Under the pieces are notes generated by a model. That model was not told where the DNA came from. It saw only the letters and a program-made list of their open reading frames with translations, and made no database searches. Below are positions 1 through 11,842 of a stretch of 64,000 nt of DNA, one piece after another; within the stretch, counting starts at the first letter, position 1; every line of letters begins with the position of its first letter. Location of the stretch: assembly GCA_020809705.1 (NCBI GenBank), contig CP085827.1, positions 1,798,001 to 1,862,000 of the forward strand. Direction: 5' to 3'. A program made the position numbers and the translations under genes. Origin of the DNA: Calonectria ilicicola (Eukaryota > Ascomycota > Sordariomycetes > Hypocreales > Nectriaceae).

Positions 1-2782
1 TAAAATAGTCGACTCAACACCTAGTGATTGGAAATATCTGACGTCATTGCCTGCGTTGAAGCGGCGACGTGTTTCGACCTTCTCGGCTTGTTTAGGTTTC
101 TTGACCTCTTCCACTGGACCATGGGAGCTGTTGGGTCGACTTGGGACTGAAACTTTGACCTCAGGCACAAGAGAATTTCGATGTGGTGACTTTGCATTAA
201 TCTTGGGCGGCTCAGGGGTCGAGGGTGTTTCATTTGGTGAATCTTTGGCAGCATCTTGAGCACGGCGTGGAGCTGGGACAACACCAGTGATACCATCAGG
301 ACCTTCTTCGCCCTTGCTTTGAAGTTGCCGTAGACGTTCTCCCGCACCACCTTTGCGAGGTTTGAATGCACCAGCAGCAGATGCAGCCGAGGCCGCTTTC
401 CACAAGGCACCCGCAATTTCGCCCTTCGACTTTTTGGCTTTAATCATGGGTCCCAAACCAGGACGCGACTGCACCTCTTCGGAGTCTGATGCTGTGTCAG
501 AGGTATCTCTCTTTAGTGGCGGTGGTGGCTGTAGAGCGAGCTCTGCTGGCGGTTCTACCGGGAGTTTCGCAATAGGCGGCGTTTCTGGTTTTGGCCTGGT
601 TGGAAGTGCAGCACGTGGCATGACAGGTGAAGCGGTACGAGAAGCGCCGGGAGAAGCGTCAGATGAAGCACCACCGGGAGATATACCTCGTGGAGCAGGA
701 GGAGGGAAAGCAGCGGGTGGAGCACCCGGTGAGGCACCAGGAGAAACGCCAGGAGAAGCACCCGCAAAAGAACTTGTGTTGTGAGAAAAAGCAGGCGGCG
801 CAGCAGGGAAAGCGGCCGGAGGAGCACCTGGCGAAGCGCCGGGAGAAACGCCGGGGGAGCCACCAGGATAAGAGCCAGGGCCAGGAGAGACAGCCCGAGG
901 AGCAGCGGGGAAGGCAGCGGGGGGAGCACCCGGTGAAGCACTGGGAGAAACACCTGGTGAAGCTCCAGGATAACTGCTAGGGGGAGCGCCTCGAGAGGCT
1001 GGGAAGGCACTCGGAGGGGCACCAGGGGATGCGCCAGGAGAGGCGCCAGGGGAGACACCGGGAGAAATATTGGCGAAGGAAGTTGAAGCAGCAGGGAAAG
1101 CTGCCAGAGGCGCGCCCGGCGAGGCGCCTGGGGAAGCACCCGGAGAAATACCTGGAGAGAGGTTTAATGGAGCATTCCGAGGCTCAGGGGGTAGGAAGGG
1201 GGCGGGTGCCGATACGTTGGTTGGACTGGGTGACGATGAATGATTTCCATACTTGGGCAAAGAAGACGCGGATGGAGCTTTCAGGGAGGACGAAGGCAGT
1301 GCGTGAAGTGTCCTTGGCGAAGCATTCGCCGAAGTCTTTGGAGATTGGTTGGCAGAAATGGTCCTGTCGATTTCGGGGGTGCCCCGTGAGGGCGGCGTGG
1401 AGGTATCTCGGTCACGGTCTCTGAAGCTCTCTGGCAAGGATGGCGCAACTGACTTATTACTTGATGAATCTTGGCGAGAGCCCATACGATCTCGTTCGGT
1501 ACTCCTTGGGGGCGGTGCCATAGGATCAGGCCTCTTGCCAGGGCTAAGCAATGGGGGGGGGACTAAATCTCGATCATGAGGGCGTGTTGGGTCCATTGGG
1601 GGCCGTCTTCGCTCCGGAGGAGGTCTTTCAGGCTGCTGATATGCTTGAGGTCGAAGCTGTGGTGGGGGCTGCTGTTGTGCAGGAGGCTGTGAATGCCCTG
1701 ATCGAGGTGAAGGGGGGTCTGCAAATCTACCAAAAGCACCTGGACCAGGCATCCCATTCCGTGATCGAGGAGGTATACTAGAGGCATCGTCGCTCCTTGC
1801 TGCTATAGAATTGGCCACTGAATCTTGGCTCTTGTTATTCTGAGCCATCCATGGTGGTTGAAGCCGCTCCCTAGAGGCGCTGGAATCTACACTACCGGCA
1901 GGAGAGCCAGTGCCATTAATAGGTGGGCGCGCTGGGGGTGTTCTCGCAAAACGGGGGTTTTCAGGATTTCCTCTGAGCAGAGGTGGTCCAGAAGGCACAG
2001 CGGGAACAGGAGGGGCAGATCGAGGCGAAGGCGCTGAATTTGGCTGGCCTGGCCCCTGTTGGTCGGATTGGGGGGGTTGAGGAGGTGGTGGTCTGGAGGC
2101 ACCGCCAGGGCCCGGTGGCCTTCTCCCAGCTCCCATGACTTGATCCAATTCCCTAGGATCAAACCCTCCAAGCTCTGGGCACTTGCCACCAGTATATTTG
2201 CTGTAGATCTTGATAAGACTGGCGATAAAAAACTTCCTCTCCTTGTCCGACTGGGACTGCCAAAAGTAGGGCTTGCCGAGGGTCACTACAAAACCAGTTT
2301 CACCAACCCATTGGCGATGAGATGGGTTGACATCAGGGCCAGAAAAGGCCTCGATGTGTGTGAGGTCATCTAGATTCCATGTTTTGCCGATTGAGAAGGT
2401 ACCATTGGCGTTTTCTTTAGATTTATGCATACGGACACGGCCTGATTTACGAACGGCCACTATGATGACTCGAGGTTTTTGGACTTCTGGGTTTCGAGCT
2501 TGAGGCGGGGGAGGTGTTGAGGGATGAGACGAGAATTCGGTGATTCGGATATGGGTGATGTAGGTTTCGAGGACTGGTGTTGAGAGTGAGCCGAGGGCGA
2601 GCGAGGGCAACGTGGACGCCGCGGTGGTGTCCAAAGGCGAACAATGAAAACTTACGGGAGCCATCGACATCTTTCTTGTTGAAGCAGCTGTCGATAATGC
2701 GACGCTTCTCCTCTTCAAACCGTTCTGCCCTGCTGGCAGCCGCGCCGGGGCCGCCGCCACCACCACCATTTGCGCGCTCCAT
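1..2782 (-). CDS. SEC3: Exocyst complex component Sec3, N-terminal part (gene runs off the left edge)
   Basis: The exocyst tethers secretory vesicles to the plasma membrane at growing hyphal tips; Sec3 marks the site by binding PI(4,5)P2. Exon 1 is 2656-2782 and exon 2 is 2573-1; the intron 2574-2655 has a GTAAGT donor and CAG acceptor. I chose the ATG at 2780-2782 (MERANGGGG); the frame also opens six bases earlier on a GTG. Exactly 900 codons lie in the window and the frame is open at base 1. Residues about 40-155 (YITHIRITEF, VAVRKSGRVRMHKSKEN, FSIGKTWNLDDLTHIEAF) match the Sec3 PIP2-binding PH-like domain. A proline/serine-rich disordered region follows, including an imperfect repeat of about 180 residues. 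The coiled-coil and C-terminal helical rods must lie to the left of the window. Family assignment is secure from the N-terminal domain. Confidence 0.88.
640..1170 (-). repeat. Imperfect tandem repeat coding Pro/Ser/Gly/Ala-rich segment of Sec3
   Basis: Read on the minus strand in the Sec3 frame, units built from ISPGVSPGASPGAP followed by PAAFPAAP recur about four times (Sec3 residues about 510-690), with variants such as SYPGGSPG and SSYPGA between. The SPGA/SPGV triplet-like period is also visible on the plus strand as recurring CAGGAGAAGC-type units. The repeat stays in frame throughout, so it is translated. Confidence 0.75.
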
Positions 2783-5700
2783 GGGCACGGTAGCTCAGGG
2801 CGTTGGCGGAGAGGACGAGACGGGTGGGATCGATCACGCTGGAGCGACGGGGCGCGAGGGGCGCGGAAGCATGTTTCGACTTGGGACTCGAGGGGTAGTT
2901 TGGGGTTGGCGATGGAGGGATCGGTCGACGAGGCGGCGCCGATGGAGTCGAGGTGGAAGAGGAGTCGTCGGAGGCCAAGCTCAGGGTGGAGAGGTATTGA
3001 GGCGGAGGCGGAGGCTGGAGCCGGGGTCGTGGGCAGACCGGGCGTGCTCGGCGAATCGAGGGGATGGCGATGATGCCAGAGGTGACAGGTCTCTAGACGA
3101 CAGAGGTTGGTTGGGAGTTGCCTTGGGTCCGTTCCAGCTCCCTGACGTTTGGCCACCTAGTTTCACAATCTCTGGGGGGAGGAGCGAGCCACTGGGCCAG
3201 GTGCAGCCAAGTGCAGCGGCCAGGCAAGGTGCAGGAGTGGCCCATCAGAGCTTCCCTGCTAAAGGCAGCTGAGTGCTGGGTGCTGGGCGCTGGGTACGTA
3301 CCTTGCCTGCTGCTGCGACTGGCTGAAATGGAGGCGGCGTGGGTGGTGATGGTGGGGCTGCAATTCCCAGTGGCCCCCGCCCCTTGACGAGGGAGACGAG
3401 ACATTCTCGACTGGCTGGATTCGGCCATCTTGAACATCTCGATCGGGACTTCGCCTTTGTCTCAGGCCCGTTTACGCACATGTGCTGTAACCGCCCGCCG
3501 GGGCCAGGGCCGCACCGCTGGCATAGGGCTGCAATGGGCCTAAGCAGCCGTGTGACTTGACTCGGCTTGGGGAGTTCATCATGTGCGGGAGAGCCTGTCA
3601 TGATCTCGATTAAGCCATGCCTTCTCTCCCACCATTCGATGCATGATCCACTCCCATGACACCGGGTGCATCACAAGCATCCCTCTTGCAGCTCAATGCA
3701 TACCCTCACCCATCGTCTCGCCCATTGTCTCGCCCATATGTCTGTGGCACGGCGCAAGTGGCCCCTACTTGAATCATTGCTCAGTATTTCTTTTTTTTTT
3801 TTTTACCTTGATGTAGCAATGCACGGAACACGCACCTATGTACACCGTTTTCTTTTTCATTTGGACCGATACTTTAGTTGCCGTCGAAAAAGCAAGAAAT
3901 GTCTTCCCGCGACCTGTACCAAAACCGTCTACTTTGGGCTGGCTGCCCAACGGTCGCTCGCTTGGTAAGTGCTGAAGCCGAGTCATTAAAGACACATTGG
4001 TCACGATGACGACAATGACGCTCTCGGTCATTTAAGAAGCCCGCACATCCATCAGGTTTGACTTTGGCTGAGTCTTCATGATGCACCCAATCTATGACTC
4101 GCCAATGGGTGAACGTAACCATAGGCCCAAAGTTTCGCCAACACTAAAACGTCAGCCTTGTCCGTTTTAGCAATACATGCGCATTGTGATCCTTAAAAAT
4201 ACAATTGCTGAATTCTCTCATTTTTCATCACATCACATCTCATCTTGAGGCTACCGCCCGCATTGCTTCCTGCCTTGTTCATGACAGGACGAAGAGAAAT
4301 AGGAAAACATTGCGACTAGACAGCAATGTTAGTCAGCTCACCTCCTCAACCCCAGCCCAATGAGCATGGATAGATTCGGCTCAACCGTTGTCCTTGAACA
4401 TTCCAGTGCTGTGTCGGCTGAGACCAATCCGTTGCCCCGCTGCATTCAGATTCACACTAAGCTTGGTTTTTTTCTCTTTTTTTTTTTCGGTTTCTGTAAA
4501 CAAAAAAGCAGGAAACTAAAATCCCAGTGGCCTGCACCTCAAGTCGAAGCTTACGAGTACAGCATACCCCCTGAAAGATGATCCCTGTGTAACATCTTCA
4601 CCTTGTGCATCACAGAACTCATTTACTCTCATTGTTGGCTTAATAGCCGGGAAAAGTAAATAATAAAATAAACAATCCATTTAATTTATTTGTATATTCT
4701 TTATTCCTTTTACATTCTTGGTCAAAACAAAGATGTACAATCTTTCAAGGGTTGTATTACATGGGACTGGGGGGAGGGGAAAGTGATGGGACATAATTTG
4801 CGTAAAATAAAAAAAAACCTGATGATAAATTGAGCTCTCTGAGAGAATAGTCGAAATAGTTAAATTGAAATGAAGAAGTGGTCTTACCCAACTAATTATA
4901 CTCCCTGTTTGCATTGTTGAGGTTTTCCTACCACCGCATGAGGAGAGGAGTTATGCCCAGGGATTGCCTCCCATCACCAACCGACTAGGGACGCCATGAC
5001 GCTGACGCAGCTAAAAAGGACCCAAAAAGTCACCTATTTTATGCCATTTAGTCGTGTTTTAGAACCGTGCTCCTTTTTGGAATTCTTTTGTTAAGCGCAT
5101 TGGACATCCTACAAGCCGGCTACTCTGGTGGATCGGTGGACAGGATACAAAAGTGGTAAGGTCATCAGCCTTCAAGAAACATCGAGACTCTCGACCAAAT
5201 CGCCATCCTTGTGCTAATCAATTATGAGTTGTGAATCTACTTGTTTTCTGATGTTGTCGCAACAATAATTCACCATTTTTCTCGATATCATTCATTAGCG
5301 AAACCATTCTGAACAGTCAAGGTGAGCTCAACAGCCCACTCTTTCGGCCGAGAGACTTGATATTGTTACCATTTCGAGCTTAGCAGCGCCGCCATCTCGG
5401 CAATCCAAAATAGGAAATTCTACATCCAACCCCTCCGATGCGAAGGCCGTAGCCTCCGGGCTTGCCAAAATAATAAAAAAGAAATTGGGCACGAGTAGAA
5501 AAACAAAAGAAAGGAAAAGAAGAAGGCCTAAAGAGGATGGGCCATCCTAATCGGAACTTTCCTAATGGATGCTTCGGCTTTGCTGGACGAATGCCATTGC
5601 CGGCTTGCTACTCTATCGGCCCCAGATCGGTGCTTCCCCCGCACTAGCTATCTCAAGTCGGCCATCCGAGGTTGACCTATGACGGCGAACTAGCGAGTGA

Positions 5701-5910
5701 GCCTAGGCAAGCTATGTATGGAGCAGGTATATGTAAGCCAGGGTTAGCCGCCACGCGCCTCCAGGTTGCATAGCTCTGTTGGGATTTGGAAGCTCCACTA
5801 TCCTGTGTTTGACCGCTCTCAGAAGTGTATCTCCCACCTTCGTTACTCAATTGGTTCGAGAAGTGGTTAGAATTGGCACTAGCTAACGGCGTGTCACATC
5901 ATCCATCACC
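2783..5910. other. Intergenic region between SEC3 and the transhydrogenase gene
   Basis: About 3.1 kb with no gene that I can support. The part to about 3.4 kb is GC-rich, open by chance in several frames, and probably contains the SEC3 promoter and 5' UTR. Homopolymer T runs occur near 3790-3804 and 4470-4488. A foldback repeat copy lies at about 4557-4760. The 5.4-5.9 kb part would hold the promoter of the transhydrogenase gene. Confidence 0.5.
4557..4762. repeat. Short foldback (MITE-like) element, copy A
   Basis: The left arm (4557-4588, GTACAGCATACCCCCTGAAA and on) and the right arm (4733-4762, read as reverse complement with ACCCTTGAAAGATTGTAC) are imperfect inverted repeats around an AT-rich core with AAATAATAAAATAAAC. 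The same arm sequence and core style recur at 19175-19412, which argues for a dispersed element rather than a chance palindrome. No coding capacity. Confidence 0.5.
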
Positions 5911-7596
5911 ATGGTGCCTTCAGTGAGGGCAATTCCCAATGTTCGTGCCCTCCCTTGCTAGCCCGCTGGCTCGTTCTCACCCCAACTCATGGCTTCCCAT
6001 CTAACATGGCACGCAATTCCAGGCCGCCAAGCGGGCAACTAGCCTCCTCCGCACCGTTCAGTACGCCCATCCTCCTTCGTGCCCATGCCATTCAAACCCG
6101 GGCTATCACCAGTCACCCAGCTTCTCGCCATCTAAGCACGCAGGCCAGCGTAAGTATGCTACGCCTACGACAAATCCAGGCCTCAAGGAATATGCCTTTG
6201 AGATGGCCGCCTCATCCATCCGCTTCGGCCCCGGCGTCACTCAGGAGGTCGGCATGGACTTCAAGAACATGGGCGCCAAGCGTGTCTGTGTCGTCACCGA
6301 CCAGACTGTCGATCAGCTCGACGCCATGAGGCAGGTCCGAGAGGCCCTCACCCGCGAGGGCATCAGCTTCGATGTGTTCAACCAAGTCCGAATTGAGCCC
6401 AAGGACAGCTCGTATGTATCTGTTGCGATGCCCCACGACAATTTGTATTGTTACTGACAGCTTCATCCTTAGCATCAAGGAGGCTATTGCCTGGGCTCGT
6501 CCCTATAACGCAGATGCCTTCCTTGCCGTAGGAGGTGGCTCTGTCATTGATACAGCCAAGCTCATGAACCTCTACACGGCGTACCCCGATGCCGACTTTC
6601 TCGACTTTGTCAACGCACCCCTCGGCAAGGGCCGCCCTGTTGACAAGCCTCTGAAGCCTCTCATTGCTGTTCCCACCACCGCCGGTACAGGTAGTGAGAC
6701 GACTGGAACCGCCATCTTCGACCTCGTCTCCAAGCGGGCCAAGACAGGTGTCGCCCACCGCAACCTAAAGCCAACGCTAGGAATCTGTGACCCCCTCAAC
6801 ACCCGTACCATGCCCGCCGCCGTCAAGGCCTCGTCCGGTCTTGACGTCTTATGCCACTCGCTCGAGTCTTGGACAGCCATCCCCTATAACGAGCGAACTC
6901 CCAGGCCAACGAACCCTATCCTACGACCTGCCTACCAGGGCGCTAACCCCATCTCTGACGTCTTTTCATTCCACGCTCTGCGTGCCACTGTCAAGTACCT
7001 CCCACGATCCGTGAAGAACCCCGACGACCTGGAAGCTCAGAGCGAGATGCTTCTGGCCTCCACCCTGGCCGGTGTCGGCTTCGGAAATGCAGGTGTCCAT
7101 CTGTGCCACGGTGCGTTCTTCCCTATTCTATTAAATCCGATACCATACTGACTTCAACGCGTGCCTAGGCATGTCATACCCCATCTCCGGCCAGAATCCC
7201 GGCTATAAGCACGCCGGCTATGAGGTCCCCACACCAATCATCCCCCACGGTGTGTCTGTGGCCGTCTCGGCCCCGGCTGTCTTCCGCTTCACCGCAGCCT
7301 CTAACCCAGAGCGTCATCTTGCCGCTGCCGAGGCTTTCGGAGTCGATATCAGCAACGTCAAGCGTGAGAGCGCCGGCGAGGTGCTAGCCGAGGCCATTAC
7401 CAAGTTCCTGGACAACCTCGGAGACCAGCCCAAGGGCATCAAGGAGCTTGGGTTCACCACCTCTGACATCGAGGCGCTGGTAGAGGGTACCATCCCCCAG
7501 GCTCGAGTGCTCATGTTGGCTCCTGGGCTGTCATCTGAGCTCGAAAGGGAGAGGGACCAGCTGCGACGTCTATTTGAGAATGCGTTGACACACTAA
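5911..7596 (+). CDS. Hydroxyacid-oxoacid transhydrogenase, mitochondrial (iron-type ADH family, ADHFE1-like)
   Basis: The family couples oxidation of 4-hydroxybutyrate to reduction of 2-oxoglutarate in mitochondria (EC 1.1.99.24). Exon model: 5911-5922, 6023-6411, 6473-7110, 7169-7596, giving 488 residues. The first exon codes only MVPS before a GTGAGG donor; the remaining frame is open through every junction. The N-terminus is Arg/Ser-rich with no acidic stretch, as expected for a presequence. Motifs: EYAFEMAASSIRFG start of the catalytic fold, GGGSVIDTAK nucleotide loop, TTAGTGSETTGTAIF, then metal-ligand regions SGLDVLCHSLES, VHLCHGMSYPISG and IPHGVSV. The RPAYQGANPISD block is characteristic of the ADHFE1 branch rather than other iron alcohol dehydrogenases. 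The C-terminal LPQERV-like motif appears as IPQARVLMLAPG. Start exon uncertain, rest firm. Confidence 0.88.
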
Positions 7597-8220
7597 AGTA
7601 GCAGCAGCACTCTATTAATTCCAGCTGAAAAGCTCGCCTATTTCCAAATTCGACTTTCGTCCCTGTGAATGCAACCTCATTGTCGTATTCAACCGTATTT
7701 GCCCATCTTGCACCTGTTGAGCAACACCCTGGCCGCATCAGTATGATGCAACTGTCCCAATTGAAAATAGACCAGCGCTTATACAATAAGCATCGCCCCA
7801 AAGTCGCAAATCCTTCAGGCCAGCGCACAACCTAATAGGCTAAGCCAACTTAGCAGGCTGCCACTAAACCACATCACGCCCCACATGATGACCATGATCA
7901 GCCGGGATTTACAGACGACTTGACGCAAAGTGGGTGCCGTCGATCTGGTCTTACTAGCCAACAGCATCTTACAAATCATGATGGCAGTGCAGTGGCCATT
8001 CTCTAATGTTGCCGTGCTACCCGTTCAGCCCTACGCGCCTTTGTTCGTGGTGATATAAAGTAAAGATGTGGCTGCCAAGCATCGTGTGCATTTGAAGAGA
8101 GATGCAATTACTTTAGTAGCATTTAAATCATCACAACTTCTGCCTTCTCAATCACTCATAGCTGATATATCAGTTGGCATTTTGGCTTACTCGCGACAAC
8201 TTCTACACGAAGGTCTCAAC
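7597..8220. other. Intergenic region with promoter of the next plus-strand gene
   Basis: About 620 bp. It holds the 3' UTR of the transhydrogenase gene and the upstream region of the gene at 8221. A TATA-like run (GATATAAAG) lies at about 8050-8058. Nothing else recognised. Confidence 0.4.
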
Positions 8221-9021
8221 ATGAGTTATCCAGAACAAACCTGGGGTGGATCTTCGTTCCAAGGAGCGCCTCCCTCCTACAATCAACCAATTTATCCACC
8301 CTTCAACCAATCACTCCCACAAGGAGGAGCACAAGTATATTCTGCTCCCCCAAACCCCGTCCCTCGCAAGTTCTCAGAGGCATTCAACCTCTACCGTCAC
8401 AGCACTTGGCACTCGACCTTCACTCTGGGCGAGCATGAGAACCAGCCCTTGTACATGTTCGCCTCACACAGCGGCTTGTCCAGCTCCCCTTCCGTGGTAC
8501 TGCACTCGGGCCCGGACACATCGTTCCCGCCGCTAGCTTCGGCAGAGCGCCGTTCGTTTAGCAACAGCTTCGACGTCAATCTGCCACCAGCGCCCGGGTT
8601 CTCGGCCCGCGAAGAGGTCAAGTCGTCACACCATGCCTTTGGCGTCTCGAGCTACCAATTCAGCATCGAGGTCGGTCCAAACAACCAGCGTGAGACGTTT
8701 GAGTGGCGCCATTCGCGCTCAGACGTCGTCAAGTCGCTCGATGGCGAGTGGGCCGGCTGGAAACTGGTGCGCATGGCGCCTAGTGCTGGCAGGGTCAGTA
8801 CCAGCACTTACACGGACGAGGGTCATGAAGTGGTGGCTGCGTGGGCCATGGCTGGCACGAGCATGACAAAGGTGGCTAAATTCCACTTTACAGGCACAGG
8901 AGCCTCTGGCCAGCTTGGGGAGAGATGGGCCGTCATGGCGGTTGTAACGGCTTGTGCCTTGTACCAGAAAGTGCGACGTCAACGAAATGCGGGTAATTTG
9001 TCTACAGCTGCTGCGTCTTAA
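8221..9021 (+). CDS. Conserved fungal protein with proline-rich N-terminus, possible tubby-like C-terminal fold
   Basis: Single-exon frame of 266 residues. The ATG at 8221 (context CTCAACATG) is the first in-frame ATG; the frame is open upstream but only through a GTG. Residues 1-55 are rich in Pro, Gln, Ser and Tyr (SYNQPIYPPFNQSLPQGG), which looks disordered. From residue about 56 the sequence becomes ordered: short beta-type segments (YRHSTWHSTFTLGE, PLYMFASHSG, FEWRHSRSDVVKSLDGEWAGWKLVRM), ending in an Arg-containing basic tail. The FEWRHS...GWKLVR pattern resembles a group of uncharacterised ascomycete proteins that I associate with tubby C-terminal-like folds; this is an inference from pattern only. 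No signal peptide; one hydrophobic run (WAVMAVVTACALY) near the C-terminus is short. It converges on the membrane protein gene ending at 9187. Confidence 0.6.
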   Translation: MSYPEQTWGGSSFQGAPPSYNQPIYPPFNQSLPQGGAQVYSAPPNPVPRKFSEAFNLYRHSTWHSTFTLGEHENQPLYMFASHSGLSSSPSVVLHSGPDTSFPPLASAERRSFSNSFDVNLPPAPGFSAREEVKSSHHAFGVSSYQFSIEVGPNNQRETFEWRHSRSDVVKSLDGEWAGWKLVRMAPSAGRVSTSTYTDEGHEVVAAWAMAGTSMTKVAKFHFTGTGASGQLGERWAVMAVVTACALYQKVRRQRNAGNLSTAAAS

Positions 9022-9186
9022 AGCAGTTACTGGAGGAAAGCAATTCGGCACCATTATTAGTATGAGTCGGATGTATGTGCAGTTTATCAGGGATACCCTA
9101 ATGAGAGCAGAATGTATTATTCGTGGAAATTCTAGTTCTAACAATTACAATACAAATGAGAAGATGTCTATCTTTATATGCTATTT

Positions 9187-11842
9187 TTATTTTGGTTCAG
9201 GAAAGACCAATTTCGTCTTTTCTTTCCCCTGACTCTGGGGCTCCGGTGGGAAATATGCTCCCGGGGGCTTGAATACGCACCGAGGGGGTGCACCATTAAA
9301 GGGTTGTGAACCATTGTTCACTAGTGGAGGCGGTGGTCCTCCGTCTCTATCAGGCATTGGATGCCCAGTGGCCATGGATATTACCTTATGACCATTTACC
9401 CTACTCCACTCGGCCGGCGTCATCATGAAGCTGCTCGAATCGGGATGGAAAATGGTTGTGAGCAAACGTCCAACGGCAACCTGTTTAAGCTTGTGTTTCA
9501 AATTGGAAAAGCTTGTCCTGCCTGTCATGGTCGACATGAACACGGCGAGAAAGATGAGGCCCATGATGATGAGTAGAATAATTGCGGGAATGCCGAAAGC
9601 CCACCGGTACTTTACTCGATGGACAGTAGGCAGCACAGGAATGTTTGCAGAAGAATCAGCTTCGGCATTGTAGTGACCGAGAGTACCCTTAGATCCAACC
9701 AGGGCAGAAGCTGCCAAGTCAGACCACAGTAGCTTGATAACTGTTGGCATCGTATCTTCAGAACCTGAAAGTTCCTTCCACTTCAACCATAAGCTCATGC
9801 TGTTCTTAGCACTGTAATCAAAATCGGGTGTGCTATCTCCGCTGGTAGCCACAGACTGCAGGGCCGCGTTGGGAGCAATAGCTCCAGCCAAATTCATGGT
9901 TAAAAAGTTTGGCGTCAGTGTCTCAGCCCACAACCCGTTTCCAGGGGCCCCCAGCATATGCAAGGATGGCGCTCTGAGGGTTGTGACATTGGGGAAGCCC
10001 TTGTAAGCCGAGTCGACAATGCCCCAAATCGGATCGACCTGTGCAAGGGTGTAGCCCCAGTCTTCGACACCCCACAAGGGCATGTCATCTTCGCTTTCGT
10101 ACTCTTTATCTTTAATGCTTTGGATAACAAGGTTTTCCAAGTTGCTGTTGGTGCCATTGTGGAAAAATGTCACTGTTTTAATGGTGGCTTTGACAGAACT
10201 TGCACAGGCGTATGTTGGTGATGACCATTTACTGCCATCCTCGAAGATGGTATCAGGGCCCGAGTCGGTGCGCTCTGGGACTCCTCGGACAAAGCTGCAT
10301 GTAACGAAGGTGTTGTTTAGCTTTACTGGGGCATTTATCATTGTTCCCTGGCATATGCTCCCTAGTTCATTTGTGAGTCTAAACGTTCAAAAGAATCTGA
10401 TAAAATTAGGACATACTCCCAGCATCAAATTCTGATGCAATTACGTTGTGTGGGTTCTTGTAAATCTTCTTCCAATCAGAGCTGTTGGTAACTATAGATG
10501 TTAAACCCAGGTATTTACTGAACATGGTGGTGATGTCCAGAGTTTGAAAGTCAGTCTGGTCGCCATCTGGAATTGGGAGCTCCCACTGTTTGTTCATCTC
10601 AGAGTCGATGCGTTCGTAGGCCTTGGTGCCCTTCGTTGTATTAGTAGGGTCCGTAATATCCATAAACAGCATTGTGAGGCCATTGGTGAACCACGCAGCA
10701 TAATATGCACGCTGCTTCAGGTCCGGAACATTTGTTGTAGTTTGGTTGTTATCGACAGGGTATGTGGTGTTGATGTTAACGAAACCCCCCCGGTCAGTCA
10801 TATACAGCTTGGAAACCGCCGCATCCCCACTGATCCCGCCCTTACTTGTAGAAAGCTCAAAGTCGATGGTAATGTTGGTGTTAACACACTCCGTCTCTGG
10901 TTCCAAGAAAAGTAAATCTTCGGACCAGGTCACTCCTCTGCTATAGCCTGTGGGCAGGGTGTGATTGCGGAAGCCAATGCTTCCATTCCGCCCGTCAACC
11001 ACCAAGCCTTCGACAGCTCGCTGTTCTCCACCGAGAGCGAGCGACTCGAGGAATCGAAATGTTCCTTTAGCAACAGGCGTTCCGTTGTTCAGTGACTGGA
11101 CATATTGCTTCGTCACCTGCCTCCATTCAATGTCGAAAAAATTAGAGATAGTGGTTCTGCGATTCTTTGTGCCGCTGCCATAAATCTGCTGGAGAATATC
11201 GGGCACTGTGGCATTAGTTCCATCTTTCATATTGCAGGTGTAGGACTCTTCATCCTGTTCGTAGACGAACACATCCGAGGTGTAAGGGCACGGCATCAAA
11301 CAACTAGGCCGGTAGTTGCAGGTTCTTGTAAATGGGCTGTTGTTCCGAGGAGACGTGCCCATACGAAAGGCGCTTGAGTCTGCGACATATTGAAAGGGTA
11401 CGATTGTGGATTTTGTGTCCGGTTCGTCCAATTCATAGAGCCCCAGCGGAGTGATAATGCTAGCAAGGGAGATTAAGAGCCCGATGAGCGGAACACTCAG
11501 TGTCGTCAGTCTCACTGATTTGCGAACACCTTGAGTTTTAGATGAGTCTCCCCGAAGCAGGGTTGGCCATAATGAGTTTTGAAGAGATCTTCCAGCGACG
11601 GTCCTAGACGGGTATTAGTTCACGGTATACCGCATTTGTCCTTTTCCCCTTACCATGTGGCCGCAGATTCACGCTCTCGAATTTGCCCGGCAAGAAAGAA
11701 CGTCAGGGCATTCGGACACCAGAGTTGGGCTGTTGTTGCACTATTAGCTTTACCATTGCGGCAATGATCTCTCAGCCGACGTACCAACTACGATGCCAAA
11801 CGCAATCAAGCCGGCCACATAACCAGTCGTCAATTCTGCCAT
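9187..11842 (-). CDS. Large membrane glycoprotein of unknown function (831 aa)
   Basis: Exons 11785-11842, 11654-11729, 10417-11603 and 9187-10361 join in frame with GTACGT, GTAAGG and GTATGT donors, giving 831 residues from MAELTTGYVAG. Topology from sequence: hydrophobic segment near residues 4-20, a second at about 75-95 (VPLIGLLISLASIITPLG), then a long ectodomain of about 600 residues with many N-x-S/T sequons (NGT, NIT, NNT, NTT, NHT, NVT) and scattered cysteines (CNYRPSCLMPC), then a strong membrane helix (WAFGIPAIILLIIMGLIFLAVFM) and a basic, proline-rich cytoplasmic tail. This layout is common in an uncharacterised ascomycete family of surface proteins. I recognise no catalytic motif. 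It is divergent from the secreted protein gene at 12577. Function unknown; transmembrane receptor or wall-associated protein would fit the layout but is not shown. Confidence 0.72.

Noticed and set aside
555..1139. Leu/Pro-rich 194-codon frame on the minus strand over the Sec3 repeat
   Set aside because: Out of frame with the PIP2-binding domain; its repetitiveness is inherited from the SPGA-coding repeat in the correct frame.
2786..2788. GTG six bases before the Sec3 ATG as a start
   Set aside because: Nuclear fungal genes normally start at ATG; the ATG at 2780-2782 gives the expected N-terminus.
2577..3272. 231-codon plus-strand frame (Arg/Gly-rich) over the Sec3 5' region
   Set aside because: GC-rich random frame overlapping Sec3 exon 1 on the other strand, with no recognisable domain.
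6154..6159. GTAAGT inside transhydrogenase exon 2 as a splice donor
   Set aside because: The frame is open through it and codes the expected leader-to-domain junction (KYATPTTNPGLKEYAFEM); no acceptor gives a better protein.
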